From assembly GCA_949752735.1 (NCBI GenBank), contig OX457047.1, positions 14,118,674 through 14,182,673 on the forward strand: 64,000 nucleotides of DNA, in the 5' to 3' direction. Shown piece after piece: positions 24,090 through 36,657 of the stretch. Origin of the DNA: Lumbricus terrestris (lineage: Eukaryota; Annelida; Clitellata; Crassiclitellata; Lumbricidae). Position 1 is the first letter of the stretch, and each line of letters starts with the position of its first letter. The position numbers and the translations under genes were made by a program. A model generated the notes under the pieces. The model saw only the letters and a program-made list of their open reading frames with translations. It was not told the origin of the DNA and searched no databases.

Positions 24090-24800
24090 TGAGTCCTAAG
24101 TCTAGACCTGAAAGACAACAAAGAGCTGATAGAATAAGCACAGAACGGGCAGCAAATTCTAAGGTTTCACCAGCCGAGCTGCTGAGCTGTTGAGTATGCT
24201 TTGGAACCCAATACACTTCTGGTGCAAGGTACAGCAAGAGTCATAGTCGTCTCTGTGGATTGAGTCCAATGCTTTGCTTGTAGAAGGGGTGAGCAAAAGA
24301 ACAGAGATGGACCAACTGATTAGACATAATATTAGACATTTATGTTGCCTCGTGGGTTGTAAACTGGATTCTCTGTTTAACAGGCAGCAGTGCAATAAGT
24401 GAAAATATATGTGATTTGTTGGTGTTTAGCATCAAGACACTAGCCACAGAATTGTTTTCATGCATGTGATCTAATAATTATCCAATGTCAGCCATTTGTA
24501 ATTTGTGCAAATCACTCTTAATAACACGAATGACAAGTACATTACAGTAATCTAGTCAGCAGAAAACAGCAGCATTCACCAGTGAAACCAAGACAGTCGA
24601 AGACATGCTAGAGAAAATCGATTCTGTGAAATTGGACTAATTTGCAAATCACCTGAATATTGTTGAAAGGGAATGAACAAAATTACTTCCAAATGTGAGC
24701 AAGTTTAGCGGTATCAACAAGTATTCCATCAAAAAAAATGCCAATAAATCTATTTATGAATCTTACGGCTTGTGCCTAAGAAAAGGTAATTGAGAGAAGA
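24090..24800 (-). pseudogene. Possible degenerate LINE fragment
   Basis: The minus strand shows a decayed NLLPVLCLFYQLFVVFQV block like the WNxLP...SLxxFKxxL end of LINE proteins. The region has the composition of the other reversed LINE tails. No intact frame remains, so this is a weak call. Confidence 0.35.
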
Positions 24801-25516
24801 TGTAGGGCAATAGTTTGAAAAATCCTCAGAGAAGAGATGACTTTTCAGCAAAAGGTGAACTACAGCAGATGTAGAACAGGCATAAAACCTGCAAAAATAT
24901 TAAATAGCTTCTTCGGAAAGGCAGTAAAAAATAATGTTACTTGAAGCAAGTTTGTCAGGTGATAAAAAATTATAGCAAAAATCTCAGTTACTCAGAATAT
25001 ACTTACTTACTTACTTCACTATTTCCGACAATGGAGGAGATTTATGGTAGAATAGACAACGAGTTAATAGATATGTCATCAGAGGAAGGAACGTTTGAAA
25101 CCTTGCATCATATGTGTGTCAAGCTCTAGTGGGTAAGAGGTGAATTGTGATACTAAGGTAGGAAGTAGATTACATATATAATAATGTAGTACTTTGTTTA
25201 CCACCAAAGTTACCTTAGAGAAGAGTTTTAGCAACATGACAAGACAATTTATTTAGTAGCTCTATGTAGCTACATGTAGCTCAATAGAGAGACAAGTATG
25301 TTAACAATATGACATTGGTCGTTAGCAAGTTCTGTTCATCAATTAAATAGTTCACCTTGAGTTTTGTCTTGCTCTTTGTGAAACCACGTCATGTTTCACA
25401 CTTCTAAATCAGAATGTTCTGTCACATTCTTTTGTTTGTCATTTCATAAACATTGTCCTGTCTACCTGAATGCATGTCCTACAGGTATCAATATATTATG
25501 TTATCTAGACTACTCT

Positions 25517-25745
25517 GTGGGACGCGGTGGTGTAGTGGTAAGTTCGGCGCCTTATGACCGAAGGGTCACAGGTTCGAATCTATCTTAAGCCACTGTGTAG
25601 CGACCGTGGACAAGTTGCTCACCCACAATTGTCTGTGAGGAAGGCAATGGGAAACCACCTAACAGTAGCCTACTCATCTCGTCCACAGGGATGTAAACCC
25701 AATGAAACTGCTTCCTTTGGGTAGAGAGCTTATTATCATCAGACT
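25517..25745 (+). mobile_element. tRNA-derived SINE, family 3
   Basis: The head GGGACGCGGTGGTGTAGTGG (A box) and CACAGGTTCGAATCTATC (B box, about 25567-25584) are followed by a body with GGCAATGGGAAACCACC. The tail ends near TTATTATCATC. The head resembles SINE family 1, but the body differs from that family. Confidence 0.75.
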
Positions 25746-26629
25746 ACTCTGTATCCAAATTAATTGACAGATTTGTTTGCATATTAATGCACTGATCCTG
25801 CAGATAATGGCTTGATCATTGCCTTTAATTGTACAGCTTGAAAGTATCTAATATAACAGGGCTTTTTAAAGGGATTTTTAGAACTGCACAACCCCTTCTT
25901 TCCCTTCTCATGCTCCATGGTAAATTACTCCCAATCGGATGACAATGACCTTTTAAAACTATTTTTAACCGCACAGAAGTGCTCCTACAACTGCAAAAAT
26001 CCATTTATGACATCATTTATAGGCAAGAGTACGTCTGTCACTGTTGATCGTTGGAAAATACATCAAGTAATTACGCAACAGAGAATTGTCTTAAGGGAAA
26101 ATTATCAGAGAGGAAAACGTTTGGAGAAAAAGTGAGAAATACATAATTATGAAATGAATTTCTGCCCCATTCTGCCCTGTTTTGGAAGATTATTAACAAG
26201 CAGACACATGAAGTGTGTACTTTTGTCAAAAATCTCATTCACACATTGCCTGTTTAAAAAAGACATTATAAAACTAATTTATCTAGGGCAATCTTAGATT
26301 GCACTTTGGAAAATAAGTCTGGAATTAATCCAAAATGAGAAGACAAAGTACTCACTCGCATGTCAAAACCCCCATTCTCAGTAGTCAGAGTAGGATAAAT
26401 TCTGATAGGGCACTAGATATCTCCTCCCAAATCTGCTTACAATATGTAAACTTCTTCGATAATTAAGGCATTATTAGAAGATCTCTAACCATCTTGTACC
26501 TCTGTCAAACACGCAATGTCACCGATTTTAGTGCGGAACATTCATATAATTATATGCTTTGCTTTCTCTCAAGCATGCAGTCTTCATGTCAATCACAAAG
26601 CGAAATATCGACCGATTTGCAACCTGTCA

Positions 26630-26890
26630 ATATTATTATTGATTAGTTCTGCTTCTATGTCTAGGCATGTATCTGATTTCACTCTGAAGAACTGCACTGG
26701 CTGCCTGTGCACAATTCATTCATCACGAGACCTCAATAGTTACGCATAATTATGTCTTGAAGGCTGTGCTCCCCCATGTCACCTTCAATCGCATCCATAC
26801 CTGGCTGCAGATTCTTTGCTCTAATGCACAAAGTGACCAGGCTGTCCAACCAACTAAACGTCTATTATAGCACAGCATGTAAGCATCACC
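26630..26890 (+). pseudogene. Degenerate LINE RT fragment
   Basis: One frame contains SEELHWLPVHNSF, the conserved LHWLPV block of CR1/L2-like LINEs. Stops and frameshifts follow. It is a short dead copy. Confidence 0.5.
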
Positions 26891-27439
26891 ATGGTTTGCC
26901 CATGTTTCTGAAACATGGGCAAACCAATTATGTTACCTAGCAACCTATTGACAGACAGTCTTTCTTTACTTTTGCTTCTGTCCCTCTTTGACATTCATTG
27001 CTTTCTCTGTGAATGTGAGCTGTCAGGTTAGAAGAAATGTTTCCTCTATGCTGAAAATGTTGCTTGTGCACAACTGTTGAAGATATCAAGTGCAATCATT
27101 TTCTTCTGAGTGTGCACTAGCAGAACACGTGAGTTTACTACAGAGTGTAATAATTTTTGCACATTGGTACGAACGATGGCATATTTCGTGTGATAAGAAT
27201 ACAGACAAAACAATATTTTCCAGTCCCATAATGTGAAACCGAAGAGCATGTCTATCCACTTAGGTTGTAGGCTGTCCTCCCAGACAGTCACATCATTCAG
27301 CTGAACCATAGCATACATTGGACCAACAGCAGCTGCAGGCAACCACATGCTACCACTGCACGCTCGCAACCAGCATAATGGATGGTGTCCCAGTCATTTA
27401 CGATGGCTGACGTAGACAACTATGATGCTTGACAGATCA

Positions 27440-27560
27440 ATATTCATTCATTCATTCATTCGGAAACTTATATAGCACTGCATCAAGGAACCTACTAAGA
27501 GGTTCATATTGTTAGATTAGTACAGCAAAGTACTGTAAGATAATTGAATAAACTATTAAT
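27440..27560 (-). mobile_element. LINE 3' end with (ATGA)n tail
   Basis: ATTCATTCATTCATTCATTC near 27443-27462 is followed by CTTATATAGCACTG and CCTACTAAGAGGTTC, a diverged version of the LINE 3' end at 22632-22690 in the same orientation. No coding part is readable. Confidence 0.5.
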
Positions 27561-27939
27561 GACAAATATAAGAATTAGGTTAAAGGTTTGCAATAAACAT
27601 CGGGATTCTAACATGTATGCTAATTCTATATCGAGGCAGGAATGGTCAGGATATTTGACACTGTACCCAGGAGAATGAAGAGTTGAATGAGTTTATAGCA
27701 GTTCCCAGATGTGTGAGACACCTGCCACGTATCAAATGTGCAAACAAGACTTCAGCCGCTTGAATACAATGAAGGAAAAAACTGATCGACTTCAGATTTA
27801 TCACTTCACCGTCTGGAATGAATCAAGACGCTTTGAAACTGTGGTGAAAAATATCAACCTGGATAAATGTTTGCTCAACGGCAAATGTACAAACACAAAA
27901 TAGAGACATCTAGCGTAGGATTGCAACTATAATGTGTTT

Positions 27940-28240
27940 AAGCTGTTTAAGATTGTTCAGATCACTCATCATCCTAAATTCTCCAACATCTCTTTGTACA
28001 TGGTAAATGAACTACCATGGCTTCCTTATTCAGCCGATTTATTTCAGTTCAAAGTCCTTGCTTTCGTCCTGGAGTCCGTACTGGGTTTTTTGCTGCGAAA
28101 TATATTTCAGAGATCACTTAACATCTCCTCATGTGACTGCTCTCTCCACCCTTCGAAATGGAATGATAACTTTGTCCTGTGTTCAAGAATCACTTTGGCC
28201 CAAACTAGATCCATTTGAATAAATATAGGTACCAGGAGAC
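27940..28240 (+). pseudogene. Degenerate LINE RT fragment
   Basis: The frame reads KFSNISLYMVNELPWLPYSA, then FQFKVLAF. It aligns with KFSHISDFIRDTLHWLPVPQ and RIEFKILTL of the LINE at 493-1176. Later codons are scrambled by indels. Confidence 0.6.
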
Positions 28241-29554
28241 ATAACATACATGAACTAAAAGAATGGAAACAGTTACAGAAATATAAATACATATTAAACA
28301 GATGTCTTGAATTAGTTCAACAGCGTTAAAGATAGAGATCGTTATAACTGAAATATTGTTAATAAAGGTCGGGTTAATAAAAAATTTAGTATATAGAGTG
28401 TATTCAAAGAAATTCGAACTACAACTTTGACATATATGCTATGCAAAATTACCAAGTAAGTAAAGCAGCACATGACGCAAAGCATTGAAATGTTCAAACC
28501 ACCAGTTCACAGAGTTCTAATGTAGAACTTTCCAGTTCTGTAGTTAATGTTTTATTGTTTTAAATCAAACTTTTGTCGTAGGCTCACAATAAGCAGGAAC
28601 TACATTACCTGTATAGACCATAGAATATTATTTCATAGTCTCTCTGCAAGCTTACCAAATTAGCAAAAATCTTAGTGGTTAGTTAAGTGTCAAAGGAAGT
28701 ACAGTGCATAATTGTGATCCCTCAAACAAAGCACACACGAAATAAACCTCACAATTTTCAGGTAAATTAGTTCAAACTATTGAATCACACATAACAAATT
28801 CTCTGTTTAAACTAATCTGAATCTTTATGTTTTCACTTAAATCTAACAATTTTTAGAAATACTTGAATTTAATTTGGAGGAGGTAAAAAAATCCTAATGG
28901 TTATTATCTGATGCATGTTATACCCGTAGCTGCATAGCTACATATTTGTCGACAGAAGGCAGCAGCAATTCCATCCTCTGGCTTGTTTATATACGTGACA
29001 ATGACCACGGTTTCAGGATTTGCCAATGGTCTGTCATGCTTGGATCATGGATGTCTCCCAGAGTTGCGTCCTCTTGAAGTGAAGTCTGGCTACGTTTTGT
29101 GATTATGCATCTAATCTTAAACTTAATCTAAACTATTTCAACACTTAAGTGACGAGCTGCATTGGTTTCTCGGTCACTTTCGGTTCACATCCGTTGCTAA
29201 AGGGTTAATTATTCAGGTGAGAATAATTACTATATGAACTGGTAGTGAATGACATTTTCAGATGCTAAACATATCTAACACTTCAACAACAACAGTGTGC
29301 TAAAAGTTACTTGGAAGCCAATGCAGCTCTCATTGCTAGAGTGTTAAATGTCAGTCTTGTAATGCACCATGACAGGAAAGCAGTAATTCTGTCAAACAGT
29401 CATTATAGGATTATATTGATTAACTGATCTACGCCTGTAGACAAAACAAGCGAGGTGCAATGCGTGATAATTTCTTTGAGGTCCACGCTGCTAGAGATTT
29501 AATTAAATTTATGGTGTTCTTCAACCTTATGCAATTTTTCACACGTTTGCACAT
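28241..29554. other. Intergenic stretch without assigned feature
   Basis: AT-rich sequence with no domain-bearing frame, RNA gene or transposon end that I can support. Confidence 0.5.
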
Positions 29555-29562
29555 GGAGCTCA

Positions 29563-30504
29563 TTGGGGGGGAATACAGAAATTTTTGAAGGAGGTGGCCT
29601 TGGGTTGGGAAAAATTTTGAAAATCTTTTTCCGAAAAATCTGGTGACCTTTTTTAAGTCATTTGGTCGAAATATCTTGAAAATATACCAATTTTTCACCT
29701 AAAATAGCTGTTGATCTTGAATGACGTGTAGCATATTTCAAATGACTTCTGATGATCTTGAACGACGTGTAGCATATTTTAAATGATTTCTGATGATCTT
29801 GAACGACGTGTAGCATATTTCAAATGACTTCTGATGATCTTGAAGGACATGTAGCATATTTCAAATGATTTCTGATGATCTTGAGCAATGTGCAGCATAT
29901 TTTAAATTATTTCTGATGATCTTGAAGGACATGTAGCATATTTCAATGATTTCTGATGATCTTGTGCAGCATATTTCAAATGATTTCTGATGATCTTGAG
30001 CAATGTGCAGCATATTTTAAATGATTTCTGATGATCTTGAGCAATGTGCAGCATATTTCAAATGATTTCTGATGATCTTGAGCAATGTGCAGCATATTTT
30101 AAATGATTTCTGATGATCTTGAGCAATGTGCAGCATATTTTAAATGATTTCTGATGATCTTGAAGGACATGTAGCATATTTCAAATGATTTCTGATGATC
30201 CGAAAAATCTGGTAACTTTTTTTAAGTCATTTAGTCGAAATGTCTTAAAAATATACCAATTTTCCACCCAAAATAGCTGATTATTCTGAACAACATGTAG
30301 CATATTTCAAATGATTTCTGATGATCCTGAATGACGTGTAGCATATTTTAAATAAACTTGTTCACCTGGTTTTGTTAGTCATATGCTACTTTTCCTCTCT
30401 CACCTTTTTCCAACTTGAAATCTTCTTGAAACCTAATGGGGGCCACGTCTTGTGCAAATTCTTAATGAGGAGGCATGGACAGATTGCCCCTTGGATCCGC
30501 CCCT
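29563..30504. mobile_element. hAT-type element (GGCGGATCC family) with internal 41-bp minisatellite
   Basis: The left end TTGGGGGGGAATACAGAAAT and the right end TTGGATCCGCCCCT are diverged forms of the CAGGGGCGGATCCAG terminus seen at 35193. GGAGCTCA flanks it (29555-29562 and 30505-30512), with one base of uncertainty at the edge. The interior holds about 12 units of a 41-bp repeat (about 29711-30200) with core GATCTTGA...GTGTAGCATATTT. It is followed by a second copy of the CGAAAAATCTGGT segment also found at 29625. No transposase is present. Confidence 0.8.
29711..30200. repeat. 41-bp tandem repeat inside a hAT-type element
   Basis: GATCTTGA recurs at 29713, 29754 and 29795, giving a 41-bp period. 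Units alternate CGACGTGTAGCATATTT and CAATGTGCAGCATATTT variants. One unit near 29950 is shortened. Confidence 0.9.
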
Positions 30505-30512
30505 GGAGCTCA

Positions 30513-31819
30513 CATTTGTCATGTTGTTCTCAGGACATTTTTCAAAATTATTTTACTTCGTTTGAATAAGTGTGCCCTACAAGGAGACACTGTTAATAAA
30601 CATGTTCCATCATTACTTTCAATTTTTTCAGAGTTCTAATTTCAGATGACTCACAATATCTCTCAACTACTGGAACTTTATGATACATCATTTTAAATAA
30701 AATAATTTTTTCACTGGATAATAGCATGAAAATGAAAATGAGAATGATCAGATGACAGATTTTATTTGAGCTGATCACAATTAGTTTTAATACAGACACA
30801 GAGAGGTGCTTTGAGAGAAACTGTCTTGGTAAATGGTAATGGCTTCAAGCAGTGGATACTCCACAATCACCATGCGATACTTAGTTAAATCCACGACTTA
30901 GACAAATGTTTTGTTGTAGTCAGATGTCGAGTGCTTTCGATAAAGCCTACCAGTTTCCTCAGTTGAACAAAGATGATAACTAATGGCGACGATCCAATCA
31001 ATTGAAAGCTTAGCAACTATAGTCTTCACTGGAATTCTCAACAGTGAAAGTCTTGGATAGCATCAGCATCATCATCATCATCAGCAGCAGCATCAGCAGC
31101 AGCAGTAGTTCAAGGACTCAGCCCACATATGCATCCTCAGCTATTCCACGTGTACATAACACAGTTTCTTCCAAATCTCATTGCAAGTTTATCATAGCAG
31201 AAAGGTTTATACTACAAATCTTATGCAAATATGGAACTAGATCAGAGCTAAGAAGATTCCTTGTTCTGGTTTAACCTCTTCTCATCTTTCCAAGCATACA
31301 TGTGTATTCATCCGAAATGTTTGCACGCAAGCCTCGACTGCCATTGTTACGACAAGGAAAAGATAACAATATACGTCAGTAGAATATATATGTTGTATAC
31401 AGACCTACATTGTACACACTCTTTGGGGAATCAGTGACTCACGGCGCATGCAGAAGCCAGCAGAAGTGCAGTTTCAATACACAGCCGAGAATAGACAGAC
31501 TTATTATTTCGACCCCATTTCAATCATACGGCAAGATGGGTAAAACGAGGTCTTACTTTTCACCCCAGTCGAAGTGCGTTAAATCCTCCTTCCGCGAAAA
31601 CACTCGCTTCACTGCTGCAGCTATTCTGTCATTGATTCATGGACGACCAACTTACAGGCAACAACAACAACGAACGGTCCGTCGATCAGTCGGTCGGTCG
31701 GTCGGTCGGTCAGAGGGTTGCCTGCTAGCTCACACGTTCGCCGCTGAAGACGCCTCCTTCTCACCGAGCGCTTAACGTATGCACGGCTGCGTTTATAGGA
31801 ACTACACGCATTGGCATAC

Positions 31820-31870
<51 letters not shown>

Positions 31871-32010
31871 CGATCCAAGTCTACTGCAGGGGTGTCAAGG
31901 TTAGTTAGGAGTCATGCAGGACATCCCTTGAACCATGCAACTATCGCGCCAGTAGAATAGCTGGCACCAGCGTATCCACAATAATTGGTGTAGAGTGTAG
32001 GCCTACTCAG
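30513..32010. other. Intergenic stretch with trinucleotide and GGTC microsatellites
   Basis: It contains a (CAT/CAG)n run near 31062-31105, a (GGTC)n run near 31690-31712 and a pure (AGC)n run at 31822-31866. Open frames here are made by the repeats. The segment 31430-31800 is richer in CpG than its surroundings and could hold a promoter, but nothing decides this. Confidence 0.45.
31822..31866. repeat. (AGC)15 microsatellite
   Basis: About 45 bp of uninterrupted AGC/GCT units. The polyalanine and polyglutamine frames it creates have no gene support. Confidence 0.95.
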
Positions 32011-32018
32011 CCATAAAG

Positions 32019-33952
32019 CAGTGGCGTAACAACCATATAACGAAGGTGGACAAAATCCACGGGCCCCCGAGGTTCAAAGGGCCCCAAGCGTTTTAACTTT
32101 AAAATTCTCACGTAGACCTACTTTTCCATTTATAGCCTACAGTTTCAGACTGCAGTCTGCAGTCTTAACTAAAGCCTGTATAGACCTACATAATTATGGC
32201 GGATGTTTCAAGATACATATGATACGCTTTGTCCTCAGATGCATGTAGGGATTGACGTGTTCCTGCTTTGGGTCAAATACTGACACATTCTGCGACCCAT
32301 GAAGTGTTCTACACAGACACCACACATGGTCCTACAACCTCTACATGTATCTGAGGCAGCGTGAGGCAGGTGGTTGGAAGACTGACAGATAAACGAATCT
32401 ATAGACGAAGGTATCTAACAGGAGTCAGACAGTCAGATGAGCAAAATCAAGCAGACAACCAGGCTGACCCATGCAGCCGTTCAGCATGACAGGTTATCCG
32501 ATAGGGTCTATGCCAGAGACTTCAGAATAATTTAGGACACTGCGCCCTGCATCTGATTCCCTTCCCATCACCACAAGCCTTAGAATTGGAAAGATATATC
32601 TCTCGTCAGATTAGTCTTCCAAACACATTAAGGTTCTCATGCGTGGCAGGGTTTGCAGTTGGCCATAGCCTGTATATCAAATTTCAAGCAGCTCAATCTG
32701 AACCCACGAACCTCCGTCGCATTAGCCAAATCAAGTTGTATAGGTCTACAGTAGGTTACACAGTAATATACAATGTATATTATGAATAATGCATTTCAGA
32801 CTAATAAGAATTGCAATTCTCAAATCTCTGTAAGTGTCTTTCAGTCTTTTTGAACGACGATGCGTTCTATTTAGCATCAACATCCAAGGATAATTAATTA
32901 AGGCATTGAGAAATTTGAACACTTCGTTTATATGGCAGCTAGTTTATCTATATAAGAGGATTAATAGGCTCAGATAGCAGCAACGATATAAAAATATAGG
33001 CCTACAAACGAGAATTGGATGGGCCTCACAAGCATTTGGAGTGATAATCAGAGAAAACCAAGACAAACAAATATACGAGACGATACAACCGATTTTCCTA
33101 TGCAGACCAGAATGCTAGACAATGCGAAAACAGGATGAGAAAAGAATTCTTACAGCAGAAATGAGTTGATGGCAGGAATTTCATTATTTTCTGGACTACA
33201 GAACATAAGAAACGATGACATATTTAGACAGCATTAAGAATCGAAGCAACTCTGCTACATTATAAGTCGTTCAACGACTGTTTTAACATGTAGAGAACAT
33301 GTAGACGATTGAGAATGCCAATTATAAAATTAAGTGACAGAATTCCTCTGAATTACAACATGCAAGAAACGAAGTAAAAAGAAACAAAGCCTAAGGCATA
33401 CCAAGACTTCTCTCGATAGAAAATATATAAAGGAAGACTTAATATCAATTGACTTGACAAACGAACGAGGGCAATGGATGTCATTTATTCGTACCCATCA
33501 GTGCCATCACTGCCAACTGGCTGCAGGTGTCAGAAGCTGATGGTGATTATAATCATTCGTTTGCTGTTAATCCTAAACGAAACTTAACACCGTCACCCAT
33601 GAAAAAAGACTAGAGGTGAGGAAAGTGACTTTATCTTGGACATTTTATCTTCTTTCTAAGACTGACTTACTTACCATATCTTACGGGCACACTTTCCTTG
33701 CACCAATAGTGCAAGGAAAGGCTTCTTGAATCCTTGGAAGCATGATTTCTCTCATGGCCAGCCCTGTCATCCTATTAATGTGCCTTAAATTACGGATTGT
33801 TGACTATAGCGTTTAATACCCTACTTAATCTAATTGCAGTTTAGAGCCACTTCACAATTTTCACTCCTTGGCGTCGTTAATAGGCCTACATGTAGTTAGG
33901 GGCCCCCGAGCTTCATTGTCCACGGGCCCCCGGCTAGGTTGTTACGCCACTG
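32019..33952. mobile_element. hAT-type element, 1.9 kb, with perfect 8-bp target duplication
   Basis: It begins CAGTGGCGTAACAACC and ends GGTTGTTACGCCACTG, perfectly inverted over 16 bp. CCATAAAG flanks it exactly at 32011-32018 and 33953-33960. Subterminal CACGGGCCCCCGAGGTTC and the inverted GGGCCCCCGAGCTTC also pair. No readable transposase is present in the 1934 bp, so it is non-autonomous or has lost its gene. Confidence 0.88.
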
Positions 33953-34078
33953 CCATAAAGTAGGCCTACATCACTCGGAACTTTTATGAAAAGTAATTAG
34001 ATAGACCATGAAGAGAATGAATGATGAAGCAGGTCTATGAGACTCAGGCAAAAAGAGGAGGAAAAGCATGAGAATTAA

Positions 34079-34123
34079 GGAGAAGGAGGAGGAGGAGGAG
34101 GAGGAAGAGGAGGAGGAGGAGAA
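34079..34123. repeat. (GGA)n purine-rich microsatellite
   Basis: Nearly uninterrupted GGA/GGAGGA units. No coding context. Confidence 0.9.
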
Positions 34124-34416
34124 GTTGAAGGCATGATGATTGATGAAGGCCTATATAACGGAGATGGCTTTGGGGTGGGGAATTCAGGTTTCAAATTTTT
34201 TACATCTCAATGCAACGCCGTCGAATCATTCTAAGGCGGAAATTTTACATAGCTCACGGTCACCTAAATTTTGTTCTGGGGGTGAATGCTTCATATAATT
34301 TTAAAGCATTTTTCTGAAGTTCCGAGTGATGGCCTACATGTGAAAACCACTTCAAACATTTTATGGGGAGGGAATGCCATTCATAGGGGAATTAATTATA
34401 TATAATTATGTATAAT

Positions 34417-34602
34417 CAGGGCTTAAAGTGTGCCTGGACGGTCATGGACGGCGTCCATGCACTTAGTTTAAAATCTGAACGCCGTCCTGTCACTTAATTA
34501 GTTATTGGCCAGCACTGACTAGAAAGGTAAGGGGAGTCCAGGCACTTCTTTTGGAAAGGTAAGGGTCGTCCAGGCACTTATTTTCTCACACTTTAAGCAC
34601 TG
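34417..34602. mobile_element. Short hAT-type MITE (GGACGGCGTCCA family) with perfect 8-bp target duplication
   Basis: It begins CAGGGCTTAAAGTGTG and ends CACACTTTAAGCACTG. TGTATAAT flanks it exactly at 34409-34416 and 34603-34610. The interior carries the palindrome-like GGACGGCGTCCATGCAC. Relatives lie at 17345, 34663 and 53430. Confidence 0.88.
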
Positions 34603-34662
34603 TGTATAATCATATCCTCCATGCATCATCGTCTTTGGTGACCTTATATCTTCCAGTCAGGT

Positions 34663-34816
34663 CAGGGCTTAAAGTGTGGCTGGACGGTCATGGACGGCGT
34701 CCATGCACTTCTTTTCAAATCTTAACGCCGTCCTGTCATTTACTTCGCCAGCACAGACTGGAAAGTTAGGTTAAGGAGTCCACGCACTTCTTTTTGTTTA
34801 CACGTCAAGCACAGTG
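34663..34816. mobile_element. Second short hAT-type MITE of the same family
   Basis: It begins CAGGGCTTAAAGTGTGGC and contains GGACGGCGTCCATGCAC and GCCGTCCTGTCATTTA, as in the copy 60 bp upstream. The right end (CACGTCAAGCACAGTG) is less regular and the target duplication is not clear. Confidence 0.7.
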
Positions 34817-35192
34817 CACTGCATGGTCTTCCGACAATGCCACTCTTTCTATGCTCGTCCTTGACAAACACGCTCCTATTATCACATTACTTACCATCAT
34901 CAATCCACTCCCAATCCTCAAATCCTCGCCTTTTCTGGGAAAACCATAAGCCAATTTCTCCATCGGAACTCTTCCATCTCACTTCCAAACTCTCTCCCAT
35001 CCGCCTCAATATCATTCTGCTGAGTCATTCTAATCTTTCTTCTCGGGAAAAGTAACTAGCCTACTCTCCGTCTATCTTCTCAATCACTCCTCCGTTTAAA
35101 AATCACCTCACCACCGATTCACCTGCAGATAACCTTCTTACTCATCTACTCATGAATTGTGCCACCTTCTCCGTTTCGGTCATCAGTAGGCC

Positions 35193-35849
35193 CAGGGGCG
35201 GATCCAGGGGGCCAATCCGGCCATGCCCCCCCATTTAAAAATTGCATGGAACGTGGCCCCCCATTTGGTTTCAAGAAGTCATTAAACACATGTAGTGGGA
35301 GAGAAAAACAGGACATCTGGCCCCCCTATTAGAAAATCGTACGGGACGTGGCCCCTCCGTTCGGAAATGGCATCTTCTTTTCCCGGAAAATTAGTCGATG
35401 ACTAAAAAAAAAAAAGGTCATCAACTTTTTTGGCGGATAAGTTGGTATCTTTTTCCCGGAAAATTGGTCGATGACTAAAAAAAAAGGTCATCAACTTTTT
35501 TGGCGGATAAGTTGGTATCTTTTTCCCGGAAAATTGGTCGATGACTAAAAAAAAAGGTCATCAACTTTTTTGGCGGATAAGTTGGTATCTTTTCCCCGGA
35601 AAATTGCTCGATGACTAAAAAAAAAAAGGTCATCAACTTTTTGGCGGATAAGTTGGTATCTTTTTCCCGGAAAATTGGTCGATGACTAAAAAAAAAGGTC
35701 ATCAACTTTTTTGGCGGATAAGTTGGTATCTTTTTCCCGGAAAATTGGTCGATGACAAAAAAAGTCATCAACTTTTTTCCCGGAAAATTTTTCCCCCTGT
35801 TCCACCAAAAATTTTGGCCCCCCTTCGAAACGTTCTGGATCCGCCACTG
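35193..35849. mobile_element. hAT-type element (GGCGGATCC family) with internal 70-bp minisatellite
   Basis: It begins CAGGGGCGGATCCAGG and ends CTGGATCCGCCACTG. AGTAGGCC flanks it exactly at 35185-35192 and 35850-35857. The interior holds about six units of a 70-bp repeat (GATGACT-A-run-GGTCATCAAC...AAAATTGGTC) from 35396 to 35790. No transposase is present. Relatives are at 29563 and 49498. Confidence 0.9.
35396..35795. repeat. 70-bp tandem repeat inside a hAT-type element
   Basis: TCGATGACT recurs with a 70-bp period (for example near 35469 and 35539). Units vary mainly in the length of an A run. Each unit holds a GGTCATCAAC/GATGACT inverted pair that could form a hairpin. Confidence 0.9.
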
Positions 35850-36150
35850 AGTAGGCCTATATCTTATACTTCAGCCTCATACTTGGCCTAGAAAAGTAGA
35901 ACATGCTATGACTCATGCGCTGTAGACCCTAATGGTCTTTTACCTCTATTGGTCCCTCTCTTTCGAATACCCTCTCCCCATCAGAGGCTACTCGATCTCA
36001 AAATCTAGCTGGTAGCCTGGTAACCCCTCTTAATTCCTCGTCCTCTGTTCTCTAAACCAACTTCTTCTCTCTTGGTCTTGGGCACTGGGGCGCCTCTGAA
36101 CGGCTCACCCCATTTATTACAGGCGCTATACAAATGATTTAATACAATGT

Positions 36151-36486
36151 ATATACAGAAAAGTATTTCATGTTTAAAGAGATTTTCAACCAAAGTCATG
36201 CGGATATCATGCTGACGTCATTTCCGTTTCCGCCCGTCTGATTATCTATGACGTCATCGTCATTATCTGTTTAGCCGTGCAACTCCATGGCTGCTTTCCG
36301 TTGGACCGGACGGTCGCAGATTACGATTGCTTTCGAATGTACATTCAATTGCGAATCTTATTTGATATCTTTGCGCTTCTTAGGGCGTAACTGCAATATC
36401 GGTGACTGAAAACATATGCAATATCTTTCGATAGTATCTAATGACGGAATCCTTTCCACATGATTGACGGCCAACAACTCAACAAG
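36151..36486. other. Short intergenic stretch
   Basis: A lone copy of a fold-back terminus (GGGCGTAACTGCAATATCGG near 36382) precedes the complete fold-back element at 36487. Nothing else is recognised. Confidence 0.5.
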
Positions 36487-36657
36487 GGTGTAGTTGCAGT
36501 ATCGGGGACCGTGTGTGACGGTCAGGATCAGGTCAGGCGTCGTGAGAGTCGGCTAGGATCAGGTTAAGCGTCTTAGAGGTCGGTTAGAGTTAGCGTTAGG
36601 GTCTGACCTGGCCTGATCCTAACCGACACACACGGTCCCCGATACTGCAATTACGCC
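36487..36657. mobile_element. Fold-back MITE with about 45-bp inverted repeats
   Basis: The left arm GGTGTAGTTGCAGTATCGGG continues into GACCGTGTGTG and AGGATCAGG. The right arm (36609-36657) is its reverse complement with only a few mismatches. The loop is about 75 bp. A related single terminus lies about 100 bp upstream. No clear target duplication. Confidence 0.75.

Larger units (their letters stand above)
34817..36150 (+). pseudogene. LINE fragment split by a hAT-type insertion
   Basis: From 34817 a frame reads HNATLSMLVLDKHAPIITLL. LDKHAP is the hallmark of the segment between endonuclease and RT in many LINEs. After the hAT-type insertion at 35193-35849, LINE-like sequence continues at 35858 and ends at 36085-36140 with GGGGCGCCTCTGAACGGCTC and GGCGCTATACAAATG, the LINE 3' end. 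The RT core is missing, so the copy was internally deleted before or after the insertion. Confidence 0.6.

Noticed and set aside
31621..31878. Polyalanine frame over the (AGC)n run
   Set aside because: Microsatellite translation only.
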